In this document: piece by piece, positions 1 to 5,551 of the stretch
Layout of the letters: the number at the start of each line of letters is the position of its first letter
Position numbering within the stretch: the first letter of the stretch is position 1
NCBI GenBank assembly: GCA_902773395.1
Contig: CACYEJ010000159.1
Span: 1-21,311 of the forward strand
Source of the DNA: an uncultured Ruminococcus sp.
GTDB taxonomy: Bacteria > Bacillota_A > Clostridia > Oscillospirales > Acutalibacteraceae
Direction of reading: 5' to 3'
DNA: 21,311 bases
Notes under the pieces: model-generated
What the model was told of the DNA's origin: nothing
Databases searched by the model: none
Seen by the model: the letters and a program-made list of their open reading frames with translations, nothing else
Made by a program: the position numbers and the translations under genes

Positions 1-190
1 ATAGGTTTACCAAAAGCATACCTACTGCAATTGGAAGCAATACAAGCGGCTCATACTGCTTGCGAATTGCAAGATAAATAAGTACAAAAGATATTAGAAT
101 CATCACATAGTTTCGCCAGCCCAACGTCCCAAAGCCTGACTGAAAAATGATGTTCAAAATGGAGTTCCATAATTGTGTTAAAATGTCCAA
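1..190 (-). CDS. oadB: Na+-translocating decarboxylase beta subunit (N-terminal part)
   Basis: Only the first 63 codons are in the window; the gene continues off the left edge. The translation begins MDILTQLWNSI and has a short amphipathic start, a motif of the type GFGTLGWRNYVMI, a hydrophobic segment (about residues 27-41) and then RKQYEPLVLLPIAVGMLL. This is the characteristic N-terminus of the beta subunit of biotin-dependent Na+-translocating decarboxylases (oxaloacetate, methylmalonyl-CoA or glutaconyl-CoA type), the membrane subunit that carries Na+ and decarboxylates carboxybiotin. The start is a TTG (188-190) with AGGAG at 201-205, ten bases away; no in-frame ATG occurs earlier, and the open frame track misses it because the ORF is cut and uses TTG. 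It lies 27 bases after the gamma subunit stop, so the two are one operon. The substrate cannot be told from this fragment. Confidence 0.82.
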   Translation of the reverse strand, partial: MDILTQLWNSILNIIFQSGFGTLGWRNYVMILISFVLIYLAIRKQYEPLVLLPIAVGMLLVNL

Positions 191-217
191 GCTACCACTT
201 CTCCTTTACTTTATAAT

Positions 218-619
218 TCAGAAAGAGCGGGTATTTTCAGCCACACCGGCCGATTTCCACACCGAACGTCTTTTTGATGATTTTTTAACGGATTTGATTT
301 TGACGTTGCCCTCTCCGAAAATCATCTCAATTGCAGCAGCAATCGCAGCTACGATCTCTCCCGGTACAGTACCGTCGTCTTCTTCAGCCTGTTCGGGTTC
401 TGCCGCAGCCTGCTCAACTATTTCGGGCTCTACGGCTTCTTCGGCCTTTTTGCTCTCGTTTTCTAGTTTCTTATGTTTCTTTTCGTCAATAATCTGTTGA
501 ACGCTTACAACGATTGAAGCGTACAATTTGATAATTCCGATAAGTAAAATAAGAACAGTGAAAACGATGACAATACCTGTTAGAAGAATAGACAAGCCAA
601 GCTCTAAATTTCCTAACAT
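218..619 (-). CDS. oadG: OadG-family gamma subunit of a Na+-pumping decarboxylase
   Basis: Small single-span membrane protein of 133 residues that anchors or assembles Na+-translocating decarboxylases. Residues about 5-30 form one very hydrophobic helix. A lysine/glutamate stretch and an Ala/Glu/Pro-rich acidic linker follow, then a basic C-terminus ending in a W-K-x-A-G-x-x-E-N-T-R-x-F pattern, which is typical of OadG/MmdC-type subunits. The open frame extends ten codons further upstream, but the ATG at 617-619 has AAGGAG eight bases ahead and places the helix right at the N-terminus, so I prefer it. It is the first gene of the operon, followed by the beta subunit. No biotin-carrier or carboxyltransferase gene is seen on this side, so those subunits must lie past the left edge or elsewhere. 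The family is clear; the substrate is not. Confidence 0.8.
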   Translation of the reverse strand: MLGNLELGLSILLTGIVIVFTVLILLIGIIKLYASIVVSVQQIIDEKKHKKLENESKKAEEAVEPEIVEQAAAEPEQAEEDDGTVPGEIVAAIAAAIEMIFGEGNVKIKSVKKSSKRRSVWKSAGVAENTRSF

Positions 620-688
620 TGCTTTCACTCCTTGCTTATAAATTACCACGTGACAGAGTTCAATTTTCTGCCAAATTAGACATCTTAT

Positions 689-717
689 ATTATAGTATAA
701 AACGCTTACGATTTCAA
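689..717 (-). promoter_or_regulatory. Sigma-A promoter of the decarboxylase operon
   Basis: On the minus strand TTGAAA (712-717) and TATAAT (689-694) are separated by exactly 17 bases, close to consensus. Transcription would start near 682, giving a leader of about 60 bases before the oadG ATG. That is too short for most riboswitches. It is divergent to the comEB promoter about 110 bases away. Confidence 0.72.
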
Positions 718-728
718 CAGTTGTTACG

Positions 729-764
729 ATTTTTTAAACAAATTTTTTTGCAAATTTAAAAAAT
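729..764. repeat. AT-only inverted repeat between divergent promoters
   Basis: Perfect 10-base arms, ATTTTTTAAA at 729-738 and TTTAAAAAAT at 755-764, with a 16-base spacer. It lies directly upstream of the oadG -35 box and some 60 bases upstream of the comEB -35 box. Runs of A and T of this kind can act as UP elements or bend DNA, or the repeat may simply reflect base composition. Confidence 0.35.
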
Positions 765-822
765 TGTAAAATGGTAAGAATTAAGCACAGAAATAAAAAT
801 GTAAATTATATCCTAAAACTTA

Positions 823-851
823 TTGTTATTCACAAACTTTTGTGTTATAAT
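823..851 (+). promoter_or_regulatory. Extended -10 promoter of comEB
   Basis: TTGTTA (823-828), a 17-base spacer and TATAAT (846-851), with a TG dinucleotide at 843-844 that makes an extended -10 element. The predicted start is near 858, about 30 bases before the ATG. The downstream AAAGGAGG at 871-878 is a strong ribosome binding site. Confidence 0.75.
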
Positions 852-886
852 GTTAGCATGGGCAACATTGAAAGGAGGTTTTCTCA

Positions 887-1369
887 ATGAAAAGAAAAGA
901 CTATATTTCTTGGGACGAATATTTTATGGGTGTTGCTTTATTGGCAGCTAAACGAAGCAAGGACCCAAACACTCAGGTAGGTGCTTGTATTGTCGATGAT
1001 AACAACATTATCCTTTCAACAGGCTACAATGGCTTTCCGATAGGCTGCTCCGACGACGAGTACCCATGGGCACGAGAAGGAATTGACACAAAGTACCCGT
1101 ATGTAGTTCACGCTGAGCTGAACACTATTCTGAATGCAACAGGCAGAAGCTTGAGAGGTGCAAGGCTTTATGTATCTCTTTTCCCCTGCAATGAATGTAC
1201 GAAGGCAATTATTCAGTCTGGCATAAACGAGGTGATCTATTTGTCCGATAAGTATGCCGACACTCCGATGAACATCGCCGCAAAAAGAATGTTATCCTCT
1301 GCCGGTATAAATGTAAGGCAGCTTGAATCTCCAATAGATTCGCTTACAATTGATTTTTATATCAAATAA
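887..1369 (+). CDS. comEB: dCMP deaminase (ComEB family)
   Basis: Zinc-dependent deoxycytidylate deaminase of 160 residues that converts dCMP to dUMP, feeding thymidylate synthesis. The cytidine-deaminase motif is complete: zinc ligand His75 and catalytic Glu77 in VVHAELN, and zinc ligands Cys101 and Cys104 in PCNEC. The early SKDPNTQVGACIV and GYNGFP signatures are those of the dCMP/ComEB group and not of cytidine or tRNA adenosine deaminases. The length is normal for the family. The start is supported by AAAGGAGG eight bases upstream. A DUF3592-like membrane gene follows after 17 bases, so the two are probably co-transcribed. In B. subtilis the homologue is called comEB for its locus; no competence genes are adjacent here, so the role is taken to be nucleotide metabolism. 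Confidence 0.93.
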   Translation: MKRKDYISWDEYFMGVALLAAKRSKDPNTQVGACIVDDNNIILSTGYNGFPIGCSDDEYPWAREGIDTKYPYVVHAELNTILNATGRSLRGARLYVSLFPCNECTKAIIQSGINEVIYLSDKYADTPMNIAAKRMLSSAGINVRQLESPIDSLTIDFYIK

Positions 1370-1386
1370 TTTAGAGGTCTTGATAA

Positions 1387-2199
1387 ATGATAACTTCTAC
1401 CGTTATTGTGACAATATGCTTTATTGCAGTAGTATTTGAAATCTATTCTATGTACAAGCTTTTTAAATCCTGCTGCAAAGTAAAATGCAGTGTGGTTTCC
1501 AGCAAGAAAGCTACCGAACGGCGTGACGGCTTTCTGACAGATGAATACTGGAAAACAGAAGTGACCTTCACTCATCAGAACACTGACAAGCGTGCCACCT
1601 TAAAAACAAGCACATACTGCCAAAAGGGGCAAATTCTAGGGTGCTATTATAACCCAAAAGAGGATATTATTTTCCGAAAAAGAGATTTAAAAAAACAAAT
1701 AAAAAATTCCTCTATCATAATAACAGTTGTGGGAATTCTATTTATGGTACTGAATTTTCTTTTTTCGCTGTCCTTAATAAGCAGAATTGTAATTAGAAAT
1801 ATTACATCTATATTATCAATACTATTAATTTCTTTTTTTATTATCGTTGGAATAGGCTATATTATTTACTCGATTAATGCTATAAAAAACACATCAAAAA
1901 AGAAAGTAACGACAACTGAAGCAAAAATTGTTGACATTGTTAGAAAATCAAAAAAACATAACGGCAATGTACAATTTACCTATTACCCTATTTACAGTTA
2001 CACATTTGACGGTGAACCTCATGAAACTAAGAGCAAGTTAAAACACACAATGCCGCCTAAAAAGGGCAGTATCGTAACAATTCTTGTGGACAACAAGAAA
2101 GCCGGACCTGTAGAATATAATGATGTTTTAAATTCCTTGATAATGGGAATTTGTTTTATTATATTCGCTGCAATATTTATTTATGTGTATTTAATTTAA
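1387..2199 (+). CDS. DUF3592-like multi-pass membrane protein
   Basis: Membrane protein of 270 residues with no assigned function. Hydrophobic segments lie at about 3-25, 108-130, 136-162 and 247-269. Two similar extracytoplasmic or cytosolic segments, about 30-105 and 170-245, alternate with them. Each begins after a Lys/Thr-rich stretch and carries a Y-x-Y or V-T-F strand pattern followed by a short G-x-x-x-x-x-Y-x-N-P-x-E or K-K-G-S-x-V-x-I-L-V-D segment. This resembles the DUF3592 fold, where a beta domain is held between helices, apparently in two copies. An AGAGG stands about ten bases before the ATG, 17 bases after comEB, and a terminator follows, so it is the second and last gene of the unit. 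Local AT content is higher than in comEB. The family call is tentative, and I assign no biochemical role. Confidence 0.72.
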   Translation: MITSTVIVTICFIAVVFEIYSMYKLFKSCCKVKCSVVSSKKATERRDGFLTDEYWKTEVTFTHQNTDKRATLKTSTYCQKGQILGCYYNPKEDIIFRKRDLKKQIKNSSIIITVVGILFMVLNFLFSLSLISRIVIRNITSILSILLISFFIIVGIGYIIYSINAIKNTSKKKVTTTEAKIVDIVRKSKKHNGNVQFTYYPIYSYTFDGEPHETKSKLKHTMPPKKGSIVTILVDNKKAGPVEYNDVLNSLIMGICFIIFAAIFIYVYLI

Positions 2200-2212
2200 T
2201 ATCTGAAACAAC

Positions 2213-2253
2213 AAAGCACAATTCGGAAATTTTAAAAACCGAATTGTGCTTTT
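2213..2253. terminator. Bidirectional terminator between convergent units
   Basis: Perfect 14-base arms, 2213-2226 (AAAGCACAATTCGG) and 2239-2252, with a 12-base loop; the right arm runs into TTTT. It lies between the stops of the plus-strand membrane gene and the minus-strand yabR. The U-tract is better for plus-strand transcripts, but the hairpin serves both. Confidence 0.82.
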
Positions 2254-2264
2254 CTTAATAATTT

Positions 2265-2798
2265 TTACTTTCTTCTTGGACGTCTGGCAACGTTTTCGCT
2301 GCCTCTTTTCAGCGATGACATTTTCTCATCGCTCTGCTGCTTGAACTTTGACATCATATCTTCAAAGGAAGTCGGATTTTCAGTCTTTTTCCAAACGAAA
2401 TCTCCCGGAGAATTTGAACTCTTCATCGAAGGACGCTGACTCTGATGTCGCTCACTACGCTCTCCCCTGTCATCTCTTGAGCCTCTCTGACCACGCTTCT
2501 GGAACGCAGGCTTGCCTGAGCCTTGCTTAGACGCTCTGGAGCTGTTGCCGCTATCTTCGCTGTTTTCAGCTAGCTTCTTAATGGAAAGGCTAATCTTACC
2601 GTTCTCATTTACAGCAATAACCTTCACCTTTACCGTTTGACCTTCAGAAAGGAAATCGGAAACATTCTCTACATAAGTATTGGAAATCTCTGAGATATGC
2701 ACCATACCCGACTTGCCTTCGGGCAGCTCTACAAAAGCTCCGAACTTTGTAATACCTGTAACCTTACCTTCTAAAATACTTCCTATTTCAATTTGCAT
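2265..2798 (-). CDS. yabR: S1-domain RNA-binding protein (YabR-like)
   Basis: Protein of 177 residues with one N-terminal S1 domain (about 1-75): the VTGITKFGAFVELPEG and GMVHISEIS motifs are the conserved nucleic-acid-binding strands seen in ribosomal protein S1 and general stress protein 13. The rest (about 78-177) is a low-complexity, Arg/Ser/Gln-rich, probably disordered tail with RGxRGS-like stretches and a basic end. The start ATG follows a GAGGGGGAG binding site. It sits just downstream of divIC, where B. subtilis has yabR, which supports the assignment. The exact RNA partner is unknown; a ribosome- or mRNA-associated role is inferred from the S1 domain. Confidence 0.88.
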   Translation of the reverse strand: MQIEIGSILEGKVTGITKFGAFVELPEGKSGMVHISEISNTYVENVSDFLSEGQTVKVKVIAVNENGKISLSIKKLAENSEDSGNSSRASKQGSGKPAFQKRGQRGSRDDRGERSERHQSQRPSMKSSNSPGDFVWKKTENPTSFEDMMSKFKQQSDEKMSSLKRGSENVARRPRRK

Positions 2799-2832
2799 AT
2801 GATATAATGCTCCCCCTCAAACTATCACTCAC

Positions 2833-2867
2833 GTTATATAATATTTGTAATATGTACAAATGTACAT
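2833..2867 (-). promoter_or_regulatory. Possible yabR promoter overlapping a palindrome
   Basis: On the minus strand TTGTAC (2855-2860) and TATAAC (2833-2838) are 16 bases apart in the divIC-yabR gap. The -35 box lies inside a 7-2-7 inverted repeat, ATGTACA-AA-TGTACAT, at 2852-2867 that touches the divIC stop codon. The layout would fit an operator over a promoter, but neither box is perfect and no regulator is known. Confidence 0.35.
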
Positions 2868-3175
2868 TATTCACCCGCAATATTAATAAAGACTCTTTCA
2901 CCCTGCTTGGAATAGTCGAACTCCTCACGAGCAACTCTCTCTATATAGGCGTTATTCTCATCGTCTTCAAGCTCATAAACCTGTTTTAATTCATCGTTCT
3001 TTAGCTCCTGCACAACGATTTCACCCTGTAGCTGCTCAAGCTGTTCTCTCTTTTCGGAAATCTCAACCTGCTGATTCACAAGTGTAAAAACTGCATAAAA
3101 AGCAAAAACGATTAATCCGGCACTAAGAAAAACTCTAAGAAGCTTTCTTTTGTCACTTGTTTTTTTCTTTTTCAC
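2867..3175 (-). CDS. divIC: Septum formation initiator DivIC/FtsB
   Basis: Small bitopic division protein of 102 residues: a Lys/Arg-rich cytoplasmic tail (1-12), one membrane helix (about 13-33), then a coiled coil rich in Glu, Gln and Leu (about 35-66), and the family's C-terminal segment with YIERVAREEFDY and GERVF. DivIC/FtsB works with FtsL and DivIB/FtsQ at the divisome to activate septal wall synthesis. I chose the GTG at 3173-3175, which has AAAGGA nine bases ahead; the longer frame beginning at 3211 would add 12 residues without a good site. It is encoded between yabQ and yabR, as in B. subtilis. Confidence 0.88.
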   Translation of the reverse strand: MKKKKTSDKRKLLRVFLSAGLIVFAFYAVFTLVNQQVEISEKREQLEQLQGEIVVQELKNDELKQVYELEDDENNAYIERVAREEFDYSKQGERVFINIAGE

Positions 3176-3272
3176 AATAACCAATCCTTTTCCATAAAAA
3201 AGCAGATGCAAATATAAAATCCTATAATAATTGATTATACACTATGTTACACCCTGATTGCAAGCACTATTT

Positions 3273-3734
3273 TCAATTTATTTTAAATTTTTTTCTATCG
3301 GCTGAATTCTTTACAAAAGCGGCAGATGTTTTATGATAAATTCTCGACAATTTATCATAAATATTACGTATCAACAATAACAGGCAGTTAAATATTTTTT
3401 CAAATATATTTTTTATAAAAGCAAGTACATTTGCCGTAAGCTTAAAAATAATACCGCTTAGCAAGCCGATTGAATAACGATACGACAAAACACCAAAGAG
3501 ATGTGCAAACATTACGAAGCCTCTCATGTGTCCGTTCACTGTAATCTCTGCATAAAGAAAGCACAGCACTGCCGTGGTTGACATAAAGATAATATCCTGA
3601 GCGATGACTGCATATTTTGATTTAAAACCAATATACCTGAGCAATCTGTAAAAATCATAATATAAACCTATTATCAAACCAACAATAAACGCAAAATAAA
3701 ATATTTCACTCTGGCGATAAACTGTTAAATGCAC
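3273..3734 (-). CDS. yabQ: Spore cortex biosynthesis protein YabQ
   Basis: Membrane protein of 153 residues. The first about 85 residues contain three hydrophobic helices with the YabQ signature: an early short segment, then FxxGxxxGxxYDFYRLLR, then a helix before DIIFM and FxYAE..GxxRGF motifs. The basic tail is variable. YabQ is needed for spore cortex formation in B. subtilis and is made in the mother cell. The start is GTG at 3732-3734, with only a GGCGGTGA-like site before it, 15 bases after the yabP stop; expression is probably coupled to yabP. The adjacency yabP-yabQ-divIC is a strong marker of spore formers. Confidence 0.87.
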   Translation of the reverse strand: MHLTVYRQSEIFYFAFIVGLIIGLYYDFYRLLRYIGFKSKYAVIAQDIIFMSTTAVLCFLYAEITVNGHMRGFVMFAHLFGVLSYRYSIGLLSGIIFKLTANVLAFIKNIFEKIFNCLLLLIRNIYDKLSRIYHKTSAAFVKNSADRKKFKIN

Positions 3735-3749
3735 ACAATCACCGCCTGA

Positions 3750-4022
3750 CTATCTGAACAGTCTTTTGAAAATATTTTCATTTGGGCGATTATCAGTATA
3801 GACAAGTGAAGATATGCAGCCCTCTATAGCAAGCTCACCGCTCTCAGTGGAAAGCTTTGAGATGTTCAAATCTGTGCCCTGAATCGTTAGCTGACCGTAA
3901 TCGGTATACGCAACAACAGCCCTTTCATCAAAGCTGTCAACATCATTCACACCCGACACCGTAAGTCTGGAGCGATTATCAAGTACTATAACATTCGGTG
4001 ATTTTGGTTTTTGTTCTGTCAT
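3750..4022 (-). CDS. yabP: Sporulation protein YabP
   Basis: Protein of 90 residues of the YabP/YqfC family. The pattern is a core of short strands: L-x-V-S-G-V-x-x-V-x-S-F-D-E at about 20-33, then V-x-x-x-T-x-x-G-x-L-x-I-x-G at about 36-49 and L-x-V-E/S-G-E-L-x-I-x-G near 57-69. It ends in a basic phenylalanine-rich tail, FKRLFR. YabP is made in the mother cell and is involved in spore coat and cortex assembly in B. subtilis. GGGAG lies eight bases before the ATG. It lies between rqcP and yabQ with short gaps, in the canonical order. Confidence 0.87.
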   Translation of the reverse strand: MTEQKPKSPNVIVLDNRSRLTVSGVNDVDSFDERAVVAYTDYGQLTIQGTDLNISKLSTESGELAIEGCISSLVYTDNRPNENIFKRLFR

Positions 4023-4076
4023 AATTCACACTCCCACATAATGATAATATATATTATGCGTGAGTATTTTGTTTTA

Positions 4077-4319
4077 TTACTGCAAGACCTTATACATTAA
4101 AGGAGCTTCTTCCTTTTTAGCATATTCATTGATGCTCACAACCTCAACTCGAAGCGGCTTTGCACCGAGCTGCACCTCGATAACATCTCCAACCTTTACG
4201 GCATAAGAAGCTCTTTCAGCCTTATTATTAACCAGCACTCTGCCGGCATCGCAAGCTTCATTGGCAACGGTTCTTCTTTTTATTATTCTTGATATTTTCA
4301 AATATTTATCTAATCGCAT
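4077..4319 (-). CDS. rqcP: S4-domain ribosome-associated quality control factor RqcP
   Basis: Protein of 80 residues that is almost entirely one S4 RNA-binding domain: MRLDKYLKISRIIKRRTVANEACDAG is the S4 helix-turn, followed by GRVLVNNKAERASYAVKVGDVIEV. This matches YabO/RqcP (Hsp15-like), which binds stalled 50S-peptidyl-tRNA complexes and works with RqcH in adding alanine tails. GGGAG stands nine bases ahead of the ATG. It is placed between HU and yabP, its usual site in Firmicutes. rqcH is not in the window. Confidence 0.9.
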   Translation of the reverse strand: MRLDKYLKISRIIKRRTVANEACDAGRVLVNNKAERASYAVKVGDVIEVQLGAKPLRVEVVSINEYAKKEEAPLMYKVLQ

Positions 4320-4345
4320 TTAGTATTTCTCCCATATAAAATATT

Positions 4346-4375
4346 GTGCAGACCTCTTTAATAGAGAGCCTGCAC
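4346..4375 (-). terminator. Weak terminator or attenuator after HU
   Basis: GTGCAG (4346-4351) pairs with CTGCAC (4370-4375), and an inner CTCT/AGAG continues the stem after a small internal bulge; the loop is about seven bases. On the minus strand the hairpin is followed by AATATTTTATAT, a poor U-tract. It would allow partial stopping after the highly expressed HU gene, with readthrough into rqcP and the sporulation genes. Confidence 0.45.
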
Positions 4376-4395
4376 TGCTTTAGCATCGTAATAAA

Positions 4396-4674
4396 TTACT
4401 TCTTGTCAACAGCTTCCTTGAATGCCTTACCGGGCTTGAAAGCAGGTACCTTCTTCTCAGGAATGTTTGTTGGCTCGTGTGTTCTAGGATCAACGCCAAC
4501 TCTAGCCTGACGAGTTTTTCTCTCAAATGTACCGAATCCAACAAGCTGAACCTTCTCACCATTTGCAATGGACTCGATTATAGTATCCAATACAGCGGAG
4601 ACAATCTTCTCGGAATCCTTCTTGGTGATGTCGTTCTTCTCGGCAACAGCTGCAATTAAATCTGTCTTGTTCAT
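4396..4674 (-). CDS. hup: DNA-binding protein HU
   Basis: Histone-like protein of 92 residues that bends and packages DNA as a dimer. All family hallmarks are present: N-terminal MNKTDLIAAVAE, the helix pair through about residue 40, the GFGTFERKTRQAR segment, the beta-arm with DPRT and the minor-groove-inserting Pro in TNIPEKKVPAFKPGK, and the C-terminal helix. The length is exactly that of bacterial HU (90-92). GGAGG lies eight bases before the ATG. It is inserted between mazG and rqcP, an arrangement found in many Clostridia but not in B. subtilis. Flanking hairpins on both sides suggest its mRNA level is set independently of its neighbours. Confidence 0.95.
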   Translation of the reverse strand: MNKTDLIAAVAEKNDITKKDSEKIVSAVLDTIIESIANGEKVQLVGFGTFERKTRQARVGVDPRTHEPTNIPEKKVPAFKPGKAFKEAVDKK

Positions 4675-4692
4675 AAATAAATCCTCCGTTTT

Positions 4693-4711
4693 GCTGTTTT
4701 AAATCAACAGC
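4693..4711 (-). repeat. Hairpin in the mazG-HU gap
   Basis: GCTGTT (4693-4698) and AACAGC (4706-4711) form a 6-base stem with a 7-base loop, placed between the mazG stop and the HU binding site. No U-tract follows on the minus strand, so it is not an ordinary terminator. It may protect or process the HU message. Confidence 0.4.
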
Positions 4712-4723
4712 TAATAATCTGTT

Positions 4724-5527
4724 TTATTTTTTAGCCTCATTCCATAAGGAATCAAGCTCTGATAAACTTAAATCTTTCAAGTCAACACCTTTTAACTCAG
4801 CCGACTTTTCCATTGCTGTAAAGCGTGCAAGGAATTTCTCACAGGCATCATAGAGTGCTTTCTCGCTGTCAACTCCGGCAAATCTTGCGACATTGACCAC
4901 TGAGAAAAGAAGATCTCCTATCTCCTCAGCCTTTGCATTTTCATCTGCACTTTCACATGCTGCCTTAACCTCGTTAAGCTCCTCGCTAACCTTCGCTGCC
5001 GCATCGTCAAGACATTCAAAATCAAACCCGACTTTTGCAGCCTTCTTCTGCATTTTCGCAGCACGAATGAGTGACGGCAATGATCTTGCTATGCTGTCCA
5101 TTGACTCAGCCTGAGTTGTCTGGGACTTTGTTTTCATTTTGATTTTATCCCAATTGTCAAGAACCTTATCTGTGGTATCAGCGGTAACATCACCGAATAC
5201 GTGAGGGTGTCTGATAATCATTTTCTGACAAATATCATTTGCAACGTCATGAATATCAAATGTGCCTTTTTCACGCTCGATCTGTGCATGAAAAACTACC
5301 TGCAAAAGAACGTCACCAAGTTCCTCACGCAAAAGAGAAACATCATCGTTGTCAATAGCCTCAATTACCTCATAAGTTTCCTCAATGAAATCCTGACGAA
5401 TCGACTTATGCGTCTGCTCCTTATCCCACGGACAACCATCAGGAAGTCTTAAACATCTTACAACCTCTACGAGATCATCGAAATCGTATCTTTCTTTAAA
5501 CTCAAAATCCATTTTCTTAAACTCCAT
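4724..5527 (-). CDS. mazG: Nucleoside triphosphate pyrophosphohydrolase MazG
   Basis: Protein of 267 residues that hydrolyses NTPs to NMP and PPi, cleaning non-canonical nucleotides. It has the two tandem MazG domains of the full-length family: CPWDKEQTH at about 32-40, metal-binding E49-E50-x-x-E53 with E69-L-G-D72 in the first, and E182-E183-x-x-E186 with E202-I-G-D205 in the second. The middle LDNWDKIKMK segment is also typical. The B. subtilis homologue YabN carries an additional N-terminal methylase domain, which is absent here. The first ATG has only a weak site; the ATG at codon 6 has GGAG nine bases ahead and may be the true start. It lies 24 bases after the flippase stop, in one operon. 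Confidence 0.94.
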   Translation of the reverse strand: MEFKKMDFEFKERYDFDDLVEVVRCLRLPDGCPWDKEQTHKSIRQDFIEETYEVIEAIDNDDVSLLREELGDVLLQVVFHAQIEREKGTFDIHDVANDICQKMIIRHPHVFGDVTADTTDKVLDNWDKIKMKTKSQTTQAESMDSIARSLPSLIRAAKMQKKAAKVGFDFECLDDAAAKVSEELNEVKAACESADENAKAEEIGDLLFSVVNVARFAGVDSEKALYDACEKFLARFTAMEKSAELKGVDLKDLSLSELDSLWNEAKK

Positions 5528-5551
5528 AACACTTCACTACAAATAGCTATT

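Noticed and set aside
147..500. 117-codon plus-strand open frame
   Set aside because: It lies antisense to the oadG and oadB genes, has no binding site, and reads as low-complexity Ser/Ala because it mirrors the Ala/Glu linker of oadG.
620..886. Riboswitch or structured leader in the divergent region
   Set aside because: Both predicted leaders are only about 30-60 bases and show no aptamer-like pairing; the only repeat is AT-only.
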